Below are positions 1-6,798 of a DNA stretch of 9,873 nucleotides, piece after piece. The DNA lies in assembly GCA_029863825.1 (NCBI GenBank), contig JAOTUP010000039.1:1-9873 (forward strand), read 5' to 3'. The DNA comes from Acidobacteriota bacterium. GTDB lineage: Bacteria > Acidobacteriota > Thermoanaerobaculia > Multivoradales > JAHEKO01. A program made the translations under genes and the position numbers. The first letter of the stretch is position 1, and each line of letters begins with the position of its first letter. Below the pieces are notes generated by a model that saw only the letters and a list, made by a program, of their open reading frames with translations, was not told the origin of the DNA and did no database searches.

Positions 1-825
1 CGCTTCGGTCGCGGAGGACAACTCGCACTTGGCTCTCTCAGCTGCTTCCTTCAGTCGCTGCAGCGCCATTCGATCGCGTCGCAGGTCGATACCCGTTTCT
101 TCCTCGAACTCCTTGATCAGCCAGTCCATGAGAACCCGATCGAAGTCTTCGCCGCCGAGAAACGTATCGCCCGCTGTTGCTCTGACCTCGAAGATGCCCT
201 GCGACAGCTCGAGAACCGAAATGTCGAAGGTCCCACCTCCCAGATCGTAGACCGCAATCAGATCCGCTGTGTCCTCGCGGTCCATGCCATAGGAAAGAGC
301 CGCCGCCGTCGGCTCGTTGATGATCCGCAGCACCTCGAGACCGGCAATCTCGCCGGCATCCCGCGTTGCCTGCCGCTGGGCATCGTTGAAGTAGGCGGGA
401 ACCGTGATGATCGCTTCTTTGACCTCTTCTCCGACGACCTCCTCGGCAAAACCTTTCATCTCGCGCAGGATAAAAGCCGAGATCTCCTCCGGGCTGTACT
501 GCCGATCACGAACCTGGATCTTCACGTCGCCATTCGTCGCCTCGACAAGCGGGTACGGAAGTATCTCGCGCGCCCGCTGCACGTCGGGATCATCGAACTT
601 GCGCCCGATCAGCCGCTTGACAGCGAACACCGTATTCTGGGGGTTGGTGATCGCCTGCCGTTTGGCGATCTGTCCCACCAGGCGATCACCCTCCTCCGTG
701 AAGGCGACGATCGAGGCCGTCGTCCGACTGCCCTCCCGATTGGCCAGGACTCGCGGGGCCGCGACATCCACAATCGCGGCGCAGCTGTTGGTCGTCCCGA
801 GATCGATACCGAGAATCTTGCTCAC
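1..825 (-). CDS. dnaK: Chaperone protein DnaK (Hsp70), N-terminal part, cut by left window edge
   Basis: Cytosolic Hsp70 chaperone that binds unfolded peptides in an ATP-dependent cycle with GrpE and DnaJ. The 275 visible codons cover most of the actin-like ATPase domain; the substrate-binding domain and lid lie beyond the window edge. Visible landmarks align with E. coli DnaK without a numbering shift: phosphate-1 loop DLGTTNS at residues 8-14, Lys70 in AVKRLIGR, Glu171 in INEPTAAA, and phosphate-2 loop DLGGGTFD at 194-201 with Thr199. The start is GTG at 825-823, preceded by GGAG (833-836 on the plus strand) at 7-nt spacing; the resulting N-terminus MSKILGIDLGTTNS matches the family exactly. 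It lies 15 bp after the grpE stop and is the third visible gene of the hrcA-grpE-dnaK operon. dnaJ often follows in such operons, but that position is outside the window. Confidence 0.98.
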   Translation of the reverse strand, partial: MSKILGIDLGTTNSCAAIVDVAAPRVLANREGSRTTASIVAFTEEGDRLVGQIAKRQAITNPQNTVFAVKRLIGRKFDDPDVQRAREILPYPLVEATNGDVKIQVRDRQYSPEEISAFILREMKGFAEEVVGEEVKEAIITVPAYFNDAQRQATRDAGEIAGLEVLRIINEPTAAALSYGMDREDTADLIAVYDLGGGTFDISVLELSQGIFEVRATAGDTFLGGEDFDRVLMDWLIKEFEEETGIDLRRDRMALQRLKEAAERAKCELSSATEA

Positions 826-840
826 AATCGCACTCCGGAC

Positions 841-1527
841 TTATTCGGACCCTGAGCCCTCCGAGGAGGCCTCTTGCGGAACCGCCACGACGACCATGGC
901 GGGTCGCAGCAACCTGTCTTTCAGAACGTACCCGGCCTGCAGCTCCTCCTGCACCATCGGCACGGACACATCATCGGCTTCCTGCCGAGAGACCGCTTCA
1001 TGGACGCCGGGGTCGAAGGCCCCATTGGCGTCGACACGCTCGACCCCGTGACGCTTTAACATGTCGAGGACCTGGCGCAAGATCAGCTCCACGCCGGACT
1101 TCAAGTCCTTAAAGTTACCCTCGGACTCGAGAGCCCGCTCGAGATTATCCACTACGGCGAGAATCTCTCGCAATACTTCGGTCCCTGCATACCGCCGCTG
1201 CTCCTCTCTCTCCCTCTCCGAACGCTTGCGGAAATTGTCGAAGTCCGCGAGCGTGCGCACCGATCGGTCACGCAGCTCGGCCACTTCTCGCCTCAAGTTA
1301 GCCAGCTCATCCAGTCCACTCAAGTCGATATCGCCGTCGCTGACCGGGAGCGATTCTCGCGCCGCCTCAGCATCTGCAGGGACTGCCTTCGCCTCATCCA
1401 GTTCATCCCTGGAGGCCGCTTCAACCGCCTCAAGCGCTTCTCTCATGGCAGTCTCCAGGTCCTGTTCGGCCTCGCCGTCGACCTCGAACTCCTCTGTCTC
1501 GCCTGCTTCTTGCTTGTCGGTGTCCAT
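841..1527 (-). CDS. grpE: Nucleotide exchange factor GrpE
   Basis: 228-residue GrpE, the cochaperone that releases ADP from DnaK. The first 70 or so residues are strongly acidic and probably disordered. They are followed by the long-helix dimerisation region (about 75-125, including ADFDNFRKRSERE) and the C-terminal beta-wing domain, with the family pattern FDPxxHEAV near residue 180 and GYxLKDRLLRPAMVVV close to the C-terminus. An upstream ATG at 1563 would overlap the end of hrcA by 26 nt. I prefer the ATG at 1527-1525 because a GAGGA ribosome-binding site (1532-1536 on the plus strand) lies just before it and this leaves a 10-bp gap after the hrcA stop. The order hrcA-grpE-dnaK is a classical heat-shock operon, so repression by HrcA is expected from family knowledge, although no canonical operator was found. 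Confidence 0.96.
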   Translation of the reverse strand: MDTDKQEAGETEEFEVDGEAEQDLETAMREALEAVEAASRDELDEAKAVPADAEAARESLPVSDGDIDLSGLDELANLRREVAELRDRSVRTLADFDNFRKRSEREREEQRRYAGTEVLREILAVVDNLERALESEGNFKDLKSGVELILRQVLDMLKRHGVERVDANGAFDPGVHEAVSRQEADDVSVPMVQEELQAGYVLKDRLLRPAMVVVAVPQEASSEGSGSE

Positions 1528-1537
1528 ACGTTCCTCG

Positions 1538-2605
1538 TCAGCCCTCCGCGAACGTCTCTGCAAGCACCTGGCTCAGTCTCTCACCGAAGTAATCGACCAG
1601 CGGTATGACTCTTTGATACTGCATCCGGGACGGGCCGAAGATGCCGACAGCACCCGTTTGGTCACCCACTCCGTACGTCGTCGCCACCAAACTGAAGTCG
1701 AGGTCGGAGGTGAGGTCGCTGTCATTGCCGATGACGACGCGCACGCCGGGACCGTCGATCAGTTGGCTCAGCATGCGCACCAATCCCGCCTTGTTTTCGA
1801 ACGTACCAAGGAGTCTGCGAACCCTATCGACATCGTTCAGCTCGGGCCGGCTCAACACCGCAGCGGTTCCTTCCACCACAACATCGGGATGCTCCGATTC
1901 GAGCAGCGCCAGTCTGGCGAACTCTATGGCATCCGCCAGCAGCCGATCCATTTTGGCACGATCTTCCGCCATGAGCCTCAACAACTGATCCCGAATCTGG
2001 CGCAACGTCAGCCCGGCGAACTTGTCGGTGAGGTAATTGGACACCCGCACGAGCTCCTCCCTCGCAACCGGGCTCGAGGTCTCGATCACCTTGTTGTCGA
2101 CAAAACCGCCTGCGGAGACCACGATGCAAAGCACTTTGGAGCCGGACAAGTTGACAAAACTCACAGCCTTGAGGACAGTCTCGCCCATCGTCGGTGTGAT
2201 GACAATGCCTATCTGTTGCGTCAGCTCTGAGAGCAGGTGACTCGCCGAAACCATCAGATGAGTTGCATCCGGAAGCACCTCGCGCAATGTTTCCTCGATC
2301 TGGCGCCGGGCCCGTGCCGGAACGCCGCGGCTCCTCATCAGCGAATCAATGTAGAAGTGGTAGCCCGCTCGCGTCGGCACACGCCCGGCCGAAGTGTGCG
2401 GTTGTGACAAGTATCCGAGATCTTCCAGATCGGCCATCACATTGCGAATTGTCGCAGGGGACAGGGAGCCTCCGCGGGATTTCGCCACCGAACGACTGCT
2501 GACCGGCTCACCACTGACGATGAAATCCCGGATAGTCTCTTTGAGAATCTCGCAGTCGCGAGCGTCCAACCCCTTGCCAGTCTCCGTTATCTTTCTTTTT
2601 GACAC
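1538..2605 (-). CDS. hrcA: Heat-inducible transcription repressor HrcA
   Basis: 355-residue HrcA, the repressor that normally binds the CIRCE inverted repeat and is stabilised by GroEL. The N-terminal winged helix-turn-helix (about residues 14-90) has the hallmark run SPATIRNVMADLEDLGYL from Ser49, continuing through HTSAGRVPTxxGYxFYID to residue 87. The remainder is the GAF-like and dimerisation region, ending in a typical tail with a VGIFGPSRMQY segment and a final helix. The frame is open further upstream to 2677, but GTG at 2605-2603 is preferred: a GAGGA site lies 8 nt upstream, the protein then has near-usual family length, and the upstream residues show no similarity to HrcA N-termini. 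It is the first gene of hrcA-grpE-dnaK and divergent from mglA. Autoregulation is expected but not shown by an obvious operator. Confidence 0.96.
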   Translation of the reverse strand: MSKRKITETGKGLDARDCEILKETIRDFIVSGEPVSSRSVAKSRGGSLSPATIRNVMADLEDLGYLSQPHTSAGRVPTRAGYHFYIDSLMRSRGVPARARRQIEETLREVLPDATHLMVSASHLLSELTQQIGIVITPTMGETVLKAVSFVNLSGSKVLCIVVSAGGFVDNKVIETSSPVAREELVRVSNYLTDKFAGLTLRQIRDQLLRLMAEDRAKMDRLLADAIEFARLALLESEHPDVVVEGTAAVLSRPELNDVDRVRRLLGTFENKAGLVRMLSQLIDGPGVRVVIGNDSDLTSDLDFSLVATTYGVGDQTGAVGIFGPSRMQYQRVIPLVDYFGERLSQVLAETFAEG

Positions 2606-2613
2606 GTCACATT

Positions 2614-2618
2614 TCCTC
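2614..2618 (-). promoter_or_regulatory. Ribosome-binding site deciding the hrcA start
   Basis: On the minus strand GAGGA precedes the GTG at 2605-2603 with an 8-nt spacer. An ATG lying between them (in GAAATGTGAC) is followed at once by TGA in its own frame, so it cannot start hrcA. This supports the GTG start. Confidence 0.65.
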
Positions 2619-2651
2619 GAAGCGACACGCAGTGGGCGATGACGAACACCT

Positions 2652-2668
2652 CTCGCCGCGTCGGCGAG
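2652..2668 (-). promoter_or_regulatory. GC-rich hairpin in the predicted hrcA leader
   Basis: CTCGCCG and CGGCGAG form a perfect 7-bp stem around a 3-nt loop. It lies between the candidate hrcA promoter and the hrcA start, about 47 nt upstream of the start codon, so it would be in the 5' untranslated RNA. It has no adjacent T-run and is not an intrinsic terminator. The function is unknown; it may be chance in GC-rich DNA. Confidence 0.35.
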
Positions 2669-2749
2669 GCCTCCCACTCACGCCTCCGCCCAGTTCTCCC
2701 GTTCCCACACGCACGTACAAACTCGCACGTGTTGTCACACTCCCTATGC

Positions 2750-2779
2750 ATTCTAGCAGCTGGCGGTCGGCCTCTCGAA
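2750..2779 (-). promoter_or_regulatory. Candidate sigma70-type promoter for hrcA-grpE-dnaK
   Basis: On the minus strand a good -10 box TAGAAT (plus-strand 2750-2755) is preceded, after an 18-bp spacer, by TTCGAG (2774-2779), a weak match to TTGACA. The predicted transcript start, near 2743, would leave a leader of about 140 nt containing the hairpin and the short repeats. The -35 match is poor, so this is tentative. Confidence 0.35.
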
Positions 2780-2854
2780 CCCGATAATGACGTGACACGA
2801 TCCGCTGTCAGCAGCCGGATCAGTCGGAACACGCCCTGCGACGTCGCAGATCGC

Positions 2855-2882
2855 TTCCGCTTCGACGCTCGGGTGGTAGTAT
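2855..2882 (+). promoter_or_regulatory. Weak candidate promoter for the mglA-nrdR-lon-thiL unit
   Basis: TAGTAT at 2877-2882 resembles a -10 box, with TTCCGC at 2855-2860 as a poor -35 across a 16-bp spacer. The transcript would start about 28 nt before the mglA ATG. Another -10-like hexamer, GATAAT at 2783-2788, has no convincing -35. Confidence 0.25.
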
Positions 2883-2917
2883 CTGGGGCCCGGATACGGC
2901 GACCGGCGACCATCGTT

Positions 2918-3862
2918 ATGGCGTTCTTCAACTACAGCACGATGCAGATGACGGCGAAGATCGTCTACTACGGTCCGGGCTTGTGCGGGAAGACGACCAA
3001 CCTCCAGTTCATCTATGGACATACGGCAGACGGATCGCGTGGCGAGATGGTGTCGCTCGAAACGCAGACAGACAGAACCTTGTTCTTCGACTTGTTGCCG
3101 ATGGAGGTCGGAACGGTGGCGGGTTTCAAGACCCGAGTGCAGCTCTACACCGTTCCCGGTCAGGTCTTTTACAACACGACGCGGAAGCTCGTGCTCAAAG
3201 GCGTCGATGGCGTGGTCTTCGTAGCCGACTCGCAAGCGCCCATGATCAATGCGAACGTCGAGTCCCTCAACAACCTGGAAGAGAACCTCGCTGAGCTGGG
3301 ATTGACCCTCGAAAGCCTGCCGCTGGTGTTGCAATACAACAAGAGGGATCTCCCCGACATTGCACTGGTGAACGATCTGGAACGCGCTCTCAATCGCGGT
3401 GACTGGCAATCGTACGAGGCATCGGCCCTCACTGGCGAAGGCGTATTCGAGACCCTTCGGGGGATCTCCCGCCTGACCCTCATCGCGCTGCGCAAGCAAC
3501 TCGAGGCAACTCCCGGAGGACATGCTTCCGTTCCGGCGGCGCAACCCTCTCCGCCTGAAGATCTGGCACGAGAAGAGATCATGGTGCCCGCCTCCGACGA
3601 GCCTTCGCCCTCTTGGCGAGCCGGCGCAGCCGCTCTACTCGAACCGGAATTGGGCACTCAGCGTCACCGCAGGGACTATCTTCTGCGCTTGCCGGCACCC
3701 GAGTTTCGCCGCCTCCGAAGGATCTCAGTGGCGGTGCATCTCGAGGACGAAACCGACACCGTCATCCGCGAGGCTCGCAGCGTCCGACTGGACGTCGAGG
3801 ATCCCGATAATCTCGCTGAGGTGCTGATCCAACTTAACCTCGCCCTGCGACCGGACGGGTAG
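2918..3862 (+). CDS. mglA: MglA-type Ras-like GTPase with a long C-terminal extension
   Basis: 314 residues. Residues 1-195 are a close MglA match; in Myxococcus MglA is the polarity GTPase that places motility machinery at the leading pole. Visible motifs: P-loop GPGLCGKTT (19-27), switch I TDRTLFFD (51-58) with the family's intrinsic arginine finger at Arg53, switch II TVPGQVFY (78-85) with catalytic-position Gln82, base-specificity NKRD (141-144), and Ser169-Ala170 as G5. Known MglA proteins are about 195 residues. Here some 119 more follow: a Pro/Ala/Glu-rich linker (about 197-250), then a segment (253-311) with alternating hydrophobic strands and a final helix that I do not recognise. 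The start ATG at 2918 gives the family N-terminus MxFxNYS, and there is no strong ribosome-binding site. No MglB gene is adjacent; nrdR follows after 22 bp. The GTPase assignment is firm; a role in motility rather than another polarity function is inference. Confidence 0.93.
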   Translation: MAFFNYSTMQMTAKIVYYGPGLCGKTTNLQFIYGHTADGSRGEMVSLETQTDRTLFFDLLPMEVGTVAGFKTRVQLYTVPGQVFYNTTRKLVLKGVDGVVFVADSQAPMINANVESLNNLEENLAELGLTLESLPLVLQYNKRDLPDIALVNDLERALNRGDWQSYEASALTGEGVFETLRGISRLTLIALRKQLEATPGGHASVPAAQPSPPEDLAREEIMVPASDEPSPSWRAGAAALLEPELGTQRHRRDYLLRLPAPEFRRLRRISVAVHLEDETDTVIREARSVRLDVEDPDNLAEVLIQLNLALRPDG

Positions 3863-3884
3863 ACCGGAAGCTCGTTACGCACTC

Positions 3885-4343
3885 ATGAAGTGCCCTTTCT
3901 GCGCTGAGCTCAAAGACCGCGTTGTCGACTCGCGGGAAAGCCGTGACGGGCACGCAGTACGCCGCAGACGGGAATGCATGGCTTGCGGCCGGCGCTTCAC
4001 AACCTACGAAGAGATCGAGGACATCCCATTCCGGGTAGTGAAGAAGGACGGATCACGCCAGGACTTCGACCGCAGGAAGTTGCTTCTCGGCCTGCACAAG
4101 GCATGTGAGAAGCGCCCGGTCGCGGCCCGCGACCTGCAAGAGATCATCAATACCGTCGAGCATCGACTGCATGAGCAGGAAGAGCGTGAGATGACAACCA
4201 CCGAGATCGGCAGGATGGTCATGATCCGCCTCAAGGAACTCGACCAGATTGCCTACGTGCGGTTCGCCTCCGTGTACCGGAAGTTCGAAGACCTGGACGC
4301 CTTCATGGAGGAGCTCAACAAGCTCGTCCGCCAACGAGGTTAA
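3885..4343 (+). CDS. nrdR: Transcriptional repressor NrdR
   Basis: 152-residue NrdR, the zinc- and nucleotide-binding repressor of ribonucleotide reductase genes. An N-terminal zinc ribbon has Cys3-x2-Cys6 and Cys31-x2-Cys34 enclosing the conserved VVDSRES and RRRREC basic segment. It is followed by an ATP-cone domain (about 49-139) starting PFRVVKKDGSRQDFDRRKL, and by the family C-terminal pattern YVRFASVYRKFEDLDAFMEEL. The length is typical. No NrdR-box pair was recognised in the window and no ribonucleotide reductase gene is present, so its targets lie elsewhere. It sits 22 bp after mglA and 37 bp before lon, which suggests co-transcription. The ribosome-binding site is weak (GGAAG, 17 nt from the ATG), consistent with translation dependent on the upstream gene. 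Confidence 0.97.
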   Translation: MKCPFCAELKDRVVDSRESRDGHAVRRRRECMACGRRFTTYEEIEDIPFRVVKKDGSRQDFDRRKLLLGLHKACEKRPVAARDLQEIINTVEHRLHEQEEREMTTTEIGRMVMIRLKELDQIAYVRFASVYRKFEDLDAFMEELNKLVRQRG

Positions 4344-4380
4344 AGCGACCGGCGTATAGAGAGCCAGTAGAGATCAGGTT

Positions 4381-6798
4381 TTGACGAGACAGCTCGAGGA
4401 GGCAGGCGCCGAGGCGCTGCAGCTGCCAGATGTCCTTCCGGTATTGCCGCTGAAAGACGTCGTCGTCTTTCCTTTCGTCATCCTGCCGCTGTCCATCGGA
4501 CGCGACAAGAGCCTGCAGGCGGTGGATCGGGCGCTCTCAGAGGAGCGCATCGTCATGCTCGTACCGCAGAAGAACTCCGGGACCGAGAATCCAGGAGAAA
4601 AGGACCTTTACCGCATGGGCACGGCAGCCCTCATCATGCGCATGCTCAAGCTGCCCGACGGGAGGATTCGCGTACTCGTACAGGGTCTTGCTCGCGCACG
4701 CCTCGAGCACATCAGCCACACCGAGCCCTTCCTGCAGGCTCGCATCCGGCGCGTCGAAGAGCTACCGTCCCCCGACAAGACGCTCGAGCTGGAGGCCTTG
4801 TTTCGCGGCGTCAAGGAAGGCCTCGAACGAGTCGTCAACCTCGGCAAGGGCATCTCGCCCGAGGTTGTCGTGATCGCGGCCAATCTCGATGACCCAGGTC
4901 GGCTTGCCGACCTGGCAGCCAGCAACCTCGCTCTCGACACTCGCGAGGCTCAGAAAATCCTCAGCACTCTCGACCCGATCGAGAGGTTACGAACAGTCAA
5001 TCTGTCCCTGGTCCGGGAGATCCAACTTCTCACCATGCAGCAGGAGATCACCTCACAGGCGCGCGGCGAAATGGACCGCAGTCAACGTGAGTACTTCTTG
5101 CGCCAACAGTTGAAGGCGATTCGCGACGAACTCGGTGAAGGTGAGGAGTTGAGTGCAGATATCGAGAACTATCGTCGACTGGCCGACGAGAAGCAATTCA
5201 CTCCAGAGGCCAGGGACGAGCTCGAGCACCAAGTGGCCAAACTCGAGCGGAGCCATCCGGAGAGCGCCGAGACGTCGGTGATTCGCAGCTATCTCGACTG
5301 GCTGACGATCCTGCCCTGGAGTACATTCAGTGAAGACATCCTCGATCTCGCTCGCGCCAGGCGAATTCTCGATGAGGACCACTACGACCTCGAAGAAGTC
5401 AAGGAGAGAATTCTCGAGTATCTCGCCGTGCGCACCCTGAACCCGGACGCCAAGGGCCCGATCCTGTGCTTCGTAGGGCCCCCTGGCGTCGGCAAGACAT
5501 CTCTTGGCAGATCCGTCGCCCGCGCACTCGATCGGAGTTTCGTCCGCCTGTCGCTGGGAGGCGTTCACGACGAGGCCGAGATTCGCGGCCACCGGCGCAC
5601 CTATGTCGGCGCGATGCCGGGGAAGATCCTGCAGGGCATTCGCCGCGCAGGGACCGGTAACCCTGTGTTCATGCTCGATGAAATCGACAAGGTTGGTGCC
5701 GACTATCGCGGCGATCCCTCGTCTGCGCTGCTCGAGGTTCTGGACCCCGAACAGAACTACGCGTTCCGAGATCATTACCTGAACGTCGCCTACGACCTCA
5801 GGCGCGTGATGTTCATCACCACCGCGAATCAGCTGCAGCCGATTCAGCCGGCGTTCCTGGACCGTATGGAGATCATTCGGCTCTCCGGGTATGTCGAAGA
5901 AGAGAAAGTACAGATCGCACGGCGCCATCTCCTGCCCAAGCAGCTCCACGAGCACGGCCTCACAGGCGCTGATCTGAAGCTGACCAGTGCCGGCCTGAAA
6001 CGAATCATTCGCGATTACACCAAGGAAGCCGGTTTACGCAATCTTGAGCGCGAGCTGGCGAGAATCTGCCGTAAAGTCGCCATGCGAGTAGCCCAGGGCG
6101 AAGGTCGGGGCCACCGAGTCTCGGTCAACAACGTAGACCAGTACCTCGGACCGGCTCGCCACTTCAGCGAAGAACTCCTGAGCCGCAATCGAGTCGGCGT
6201 CGCGACGGGACTCGCCTGGACGGCGGCGGGCGGCGATCTCCTGTTCATCGAGGTCGTCGCCGTACGCGGCACTGGAAAGCTGTTTCTCACCGGGCAGCTG
6301 GGAGAGGTCATGAAGGAATCGGCACAGGCCGCCCTGACATATGCCCGCTCTGACGCCGGGCGCCTGAATGTGGACCCGGAGTTCTTCGCTACACACGATC
6401 TTCATGTTCATGTGCCCGCCGGATCCGTCCCCAAGGACGGCCCCTCTGCAGGCATTACGATCACTGCAGCGCTGGTCTCTCTCCTGACTGCCACTCCGCT
6501 GGACAGGCGGGTTGCTCTCACCGGCGAGATCACACTGCGTGGTGACATTCTCGCCATTGGCGGCGTGAAGGAGAAGATTCTCGCAGCTCGCGGCGCCGGC
6601 GTTCGACGAATCGTCATGCCGCGCCTCAACGAGCGTGATCTCACAGAGATCGACGGCGATCTGACGGCCGGTCTCGAGTTCCATCTGGTGGATCACTTCG
6701 ATGAGATCCTGCACCTGGTATTTCCGACCGGCAACGCCTCGAGGACGAGACGAGGGACGCCTCGCCGCGGCCCATCCAAGAATGCCTCTCGGCCCTGA
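4381..6798 (+). CDS. lon: ATP-dependent protease La (Lon)
   Basis: 805-residue LonA, the cytosolic AAA+ serine protease that degrades misfolded and regulatory proteins. Order: N-terminal substrate-recognition domain beginning LPVLPLKDVVVFP (from about residue 19), a coiled-coil region (about 210-300), the AAA+ module with Walker A GPPGVGKTS (366-374) and Walker B VFMLDE (429-434), then the C-terminal peptidase domain. The catalytic dyad is Ser689 in KDGPSAG and Lys732 in GGVKEK, separated by 43 residues as in E. coli Lon. The start is TTG at 4381: an in-frame TAG at 4357-4359 closes the frame upstream and no other usable start precedes the conserved N-terminal motif. The last 22 or so residues are a basic, probably disordered tail, and its end is read in a second frame as the beginning of thiL (17-nt overlap). 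It is probably in an operon with nrdR and thiL; no separate heat-shock promoter was recognised. Confidence 0.97.
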   Translation: MTRQLEEAGAEALQLPDVLPVLPLKDVVVFPFVILPLSIGRDKSLQAVDRALSEERIVMLVPQKNSGTENPGEKDLYRMGTAALIMRMLKLPDGRIRVLVQGLARARLEHISHTEPFLQARIRRVEELPSPDKTLELEALFRGVKEGLERVVNLGKGISPEVVVIAANLDDPGRLADLAASNLALDTREAQKILSTLDPIERLRTVNLSLVREIQLLTMQQEITSQARGEMDRSQREYFLRQQLKAIRDELGEGEELSADIENYRRLADEKQFTPEARDELEHQVAKLERSHPESAETSVIRSYLDWLTILPWSTFSEDILDLARARRILDEDHYDLEEVKERILEYLAVRTLNPDAKGPILCFVGPPGVGKTSLGRSVARALDRSFVRLSLGGVHDEAEIRGHRRTYVGAMPGKILQGIRRAGTGNPVFMLDEIDKVGADYRGDPSSALLEVLDPEQNYAFRDHYLNVAYDLRRVMFITTANQLQPIQPAFLDRMEIIRLSGYVEEEKVQIARRHLLPKQLHEHGLTGADLKLTSAGLKRIIRDYTKEAGLRNLERELARICRKVAMRVAQGEGRGHRVSVNNVDQYLGPARHFSEELLSRNRVGVATGLAWTAAGGDLLFIEVVAVRGTGKLFLTGQLGEVMKESAQAALTYARSDAGRLNVDPEFFATHDLHVHVPAGSVPKDGPSAGITITAALVSLLTATPLDRRVALTGEITLRGDILAIGGVKEKILAARGAGVRRIVMPRLNERDLTEIDGDLTAGLEFHLVDHFDEILHLVFPTGNASRTRRGTPRRGPSKNASRP

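Larger units (their letters stand above)
2606..2917. other. Divergent hrcA / mglA intergenic regulatory region
   Basis: 312 bp between the start codons of hrcA (minus) and mglA (plus). Open frames cross it on both strands, including an upstream continuation of the mglA frame to 2639, but none resembles a protein and I treat the region as non-coding. It holds a candidate hrcA promoter (2750-2779), a weaker candidate mglA promoter (2855-2882), a perfect 7-bp GC-rich stem (2652-2668), a direct repeat GCACGT at 2711-2716 and 2725-2730, and a small inverted repeat GTGT-N4-ACAC at 2729-2740. I searched by eye for the CIRCE half-sites TTAGCACTC and GAGTGCTAA and found neither. Confidence 0.7.

Noticed and set aside
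1061..2230. 389-codon plus-strand open frame opposite hrcA and grpE
   Set aside because: The composition (Ser/Arg-rich, then His/Gln-rich) is typical of an antisense shadow, and the opposite strand encodes unambiguous GrpE and HrcA.
2774..2788. GATAAT (2783-2788) as the mglA -10 box
   Set aside because: The hexamer is good, but no acceptable -35 occurs 16-18 bp upstream and it would leave a leader of about 125 nt; TAGTAT at 2877-2882 is at least as plausible.
2639..2917. In-frame upstream extension of the mglA reading frame by 93 codons
   Set aside because: The MglA family starts at MxFxNYS, exactly what ATG 2918 gives. The upstream residues look like translated non-coding DNA, and the segment holds the hrcA control region.
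2587..2931. 114-codon minus-strand open frame overlapping the hrcA start
   Set aside because: No recognisable protein features. It overlaps the start and promoter of hrcA and the start of mglA, and long chance frames are common at this GC content.
4355..4360. TATAGA in the nrdR-lon gap as a separate lon promoter
   Set aside because: The hexamer is acceptable as a -10, but the expected -35 position lies in the end of nrdR with no resemblance to the consensus.
5053..5955. 300-codon minus-strand open frame opposite lon
   Set aside because: It is fully contained in the conserved AAA+ region of Lon and has no family resemblance; a shadow frame.
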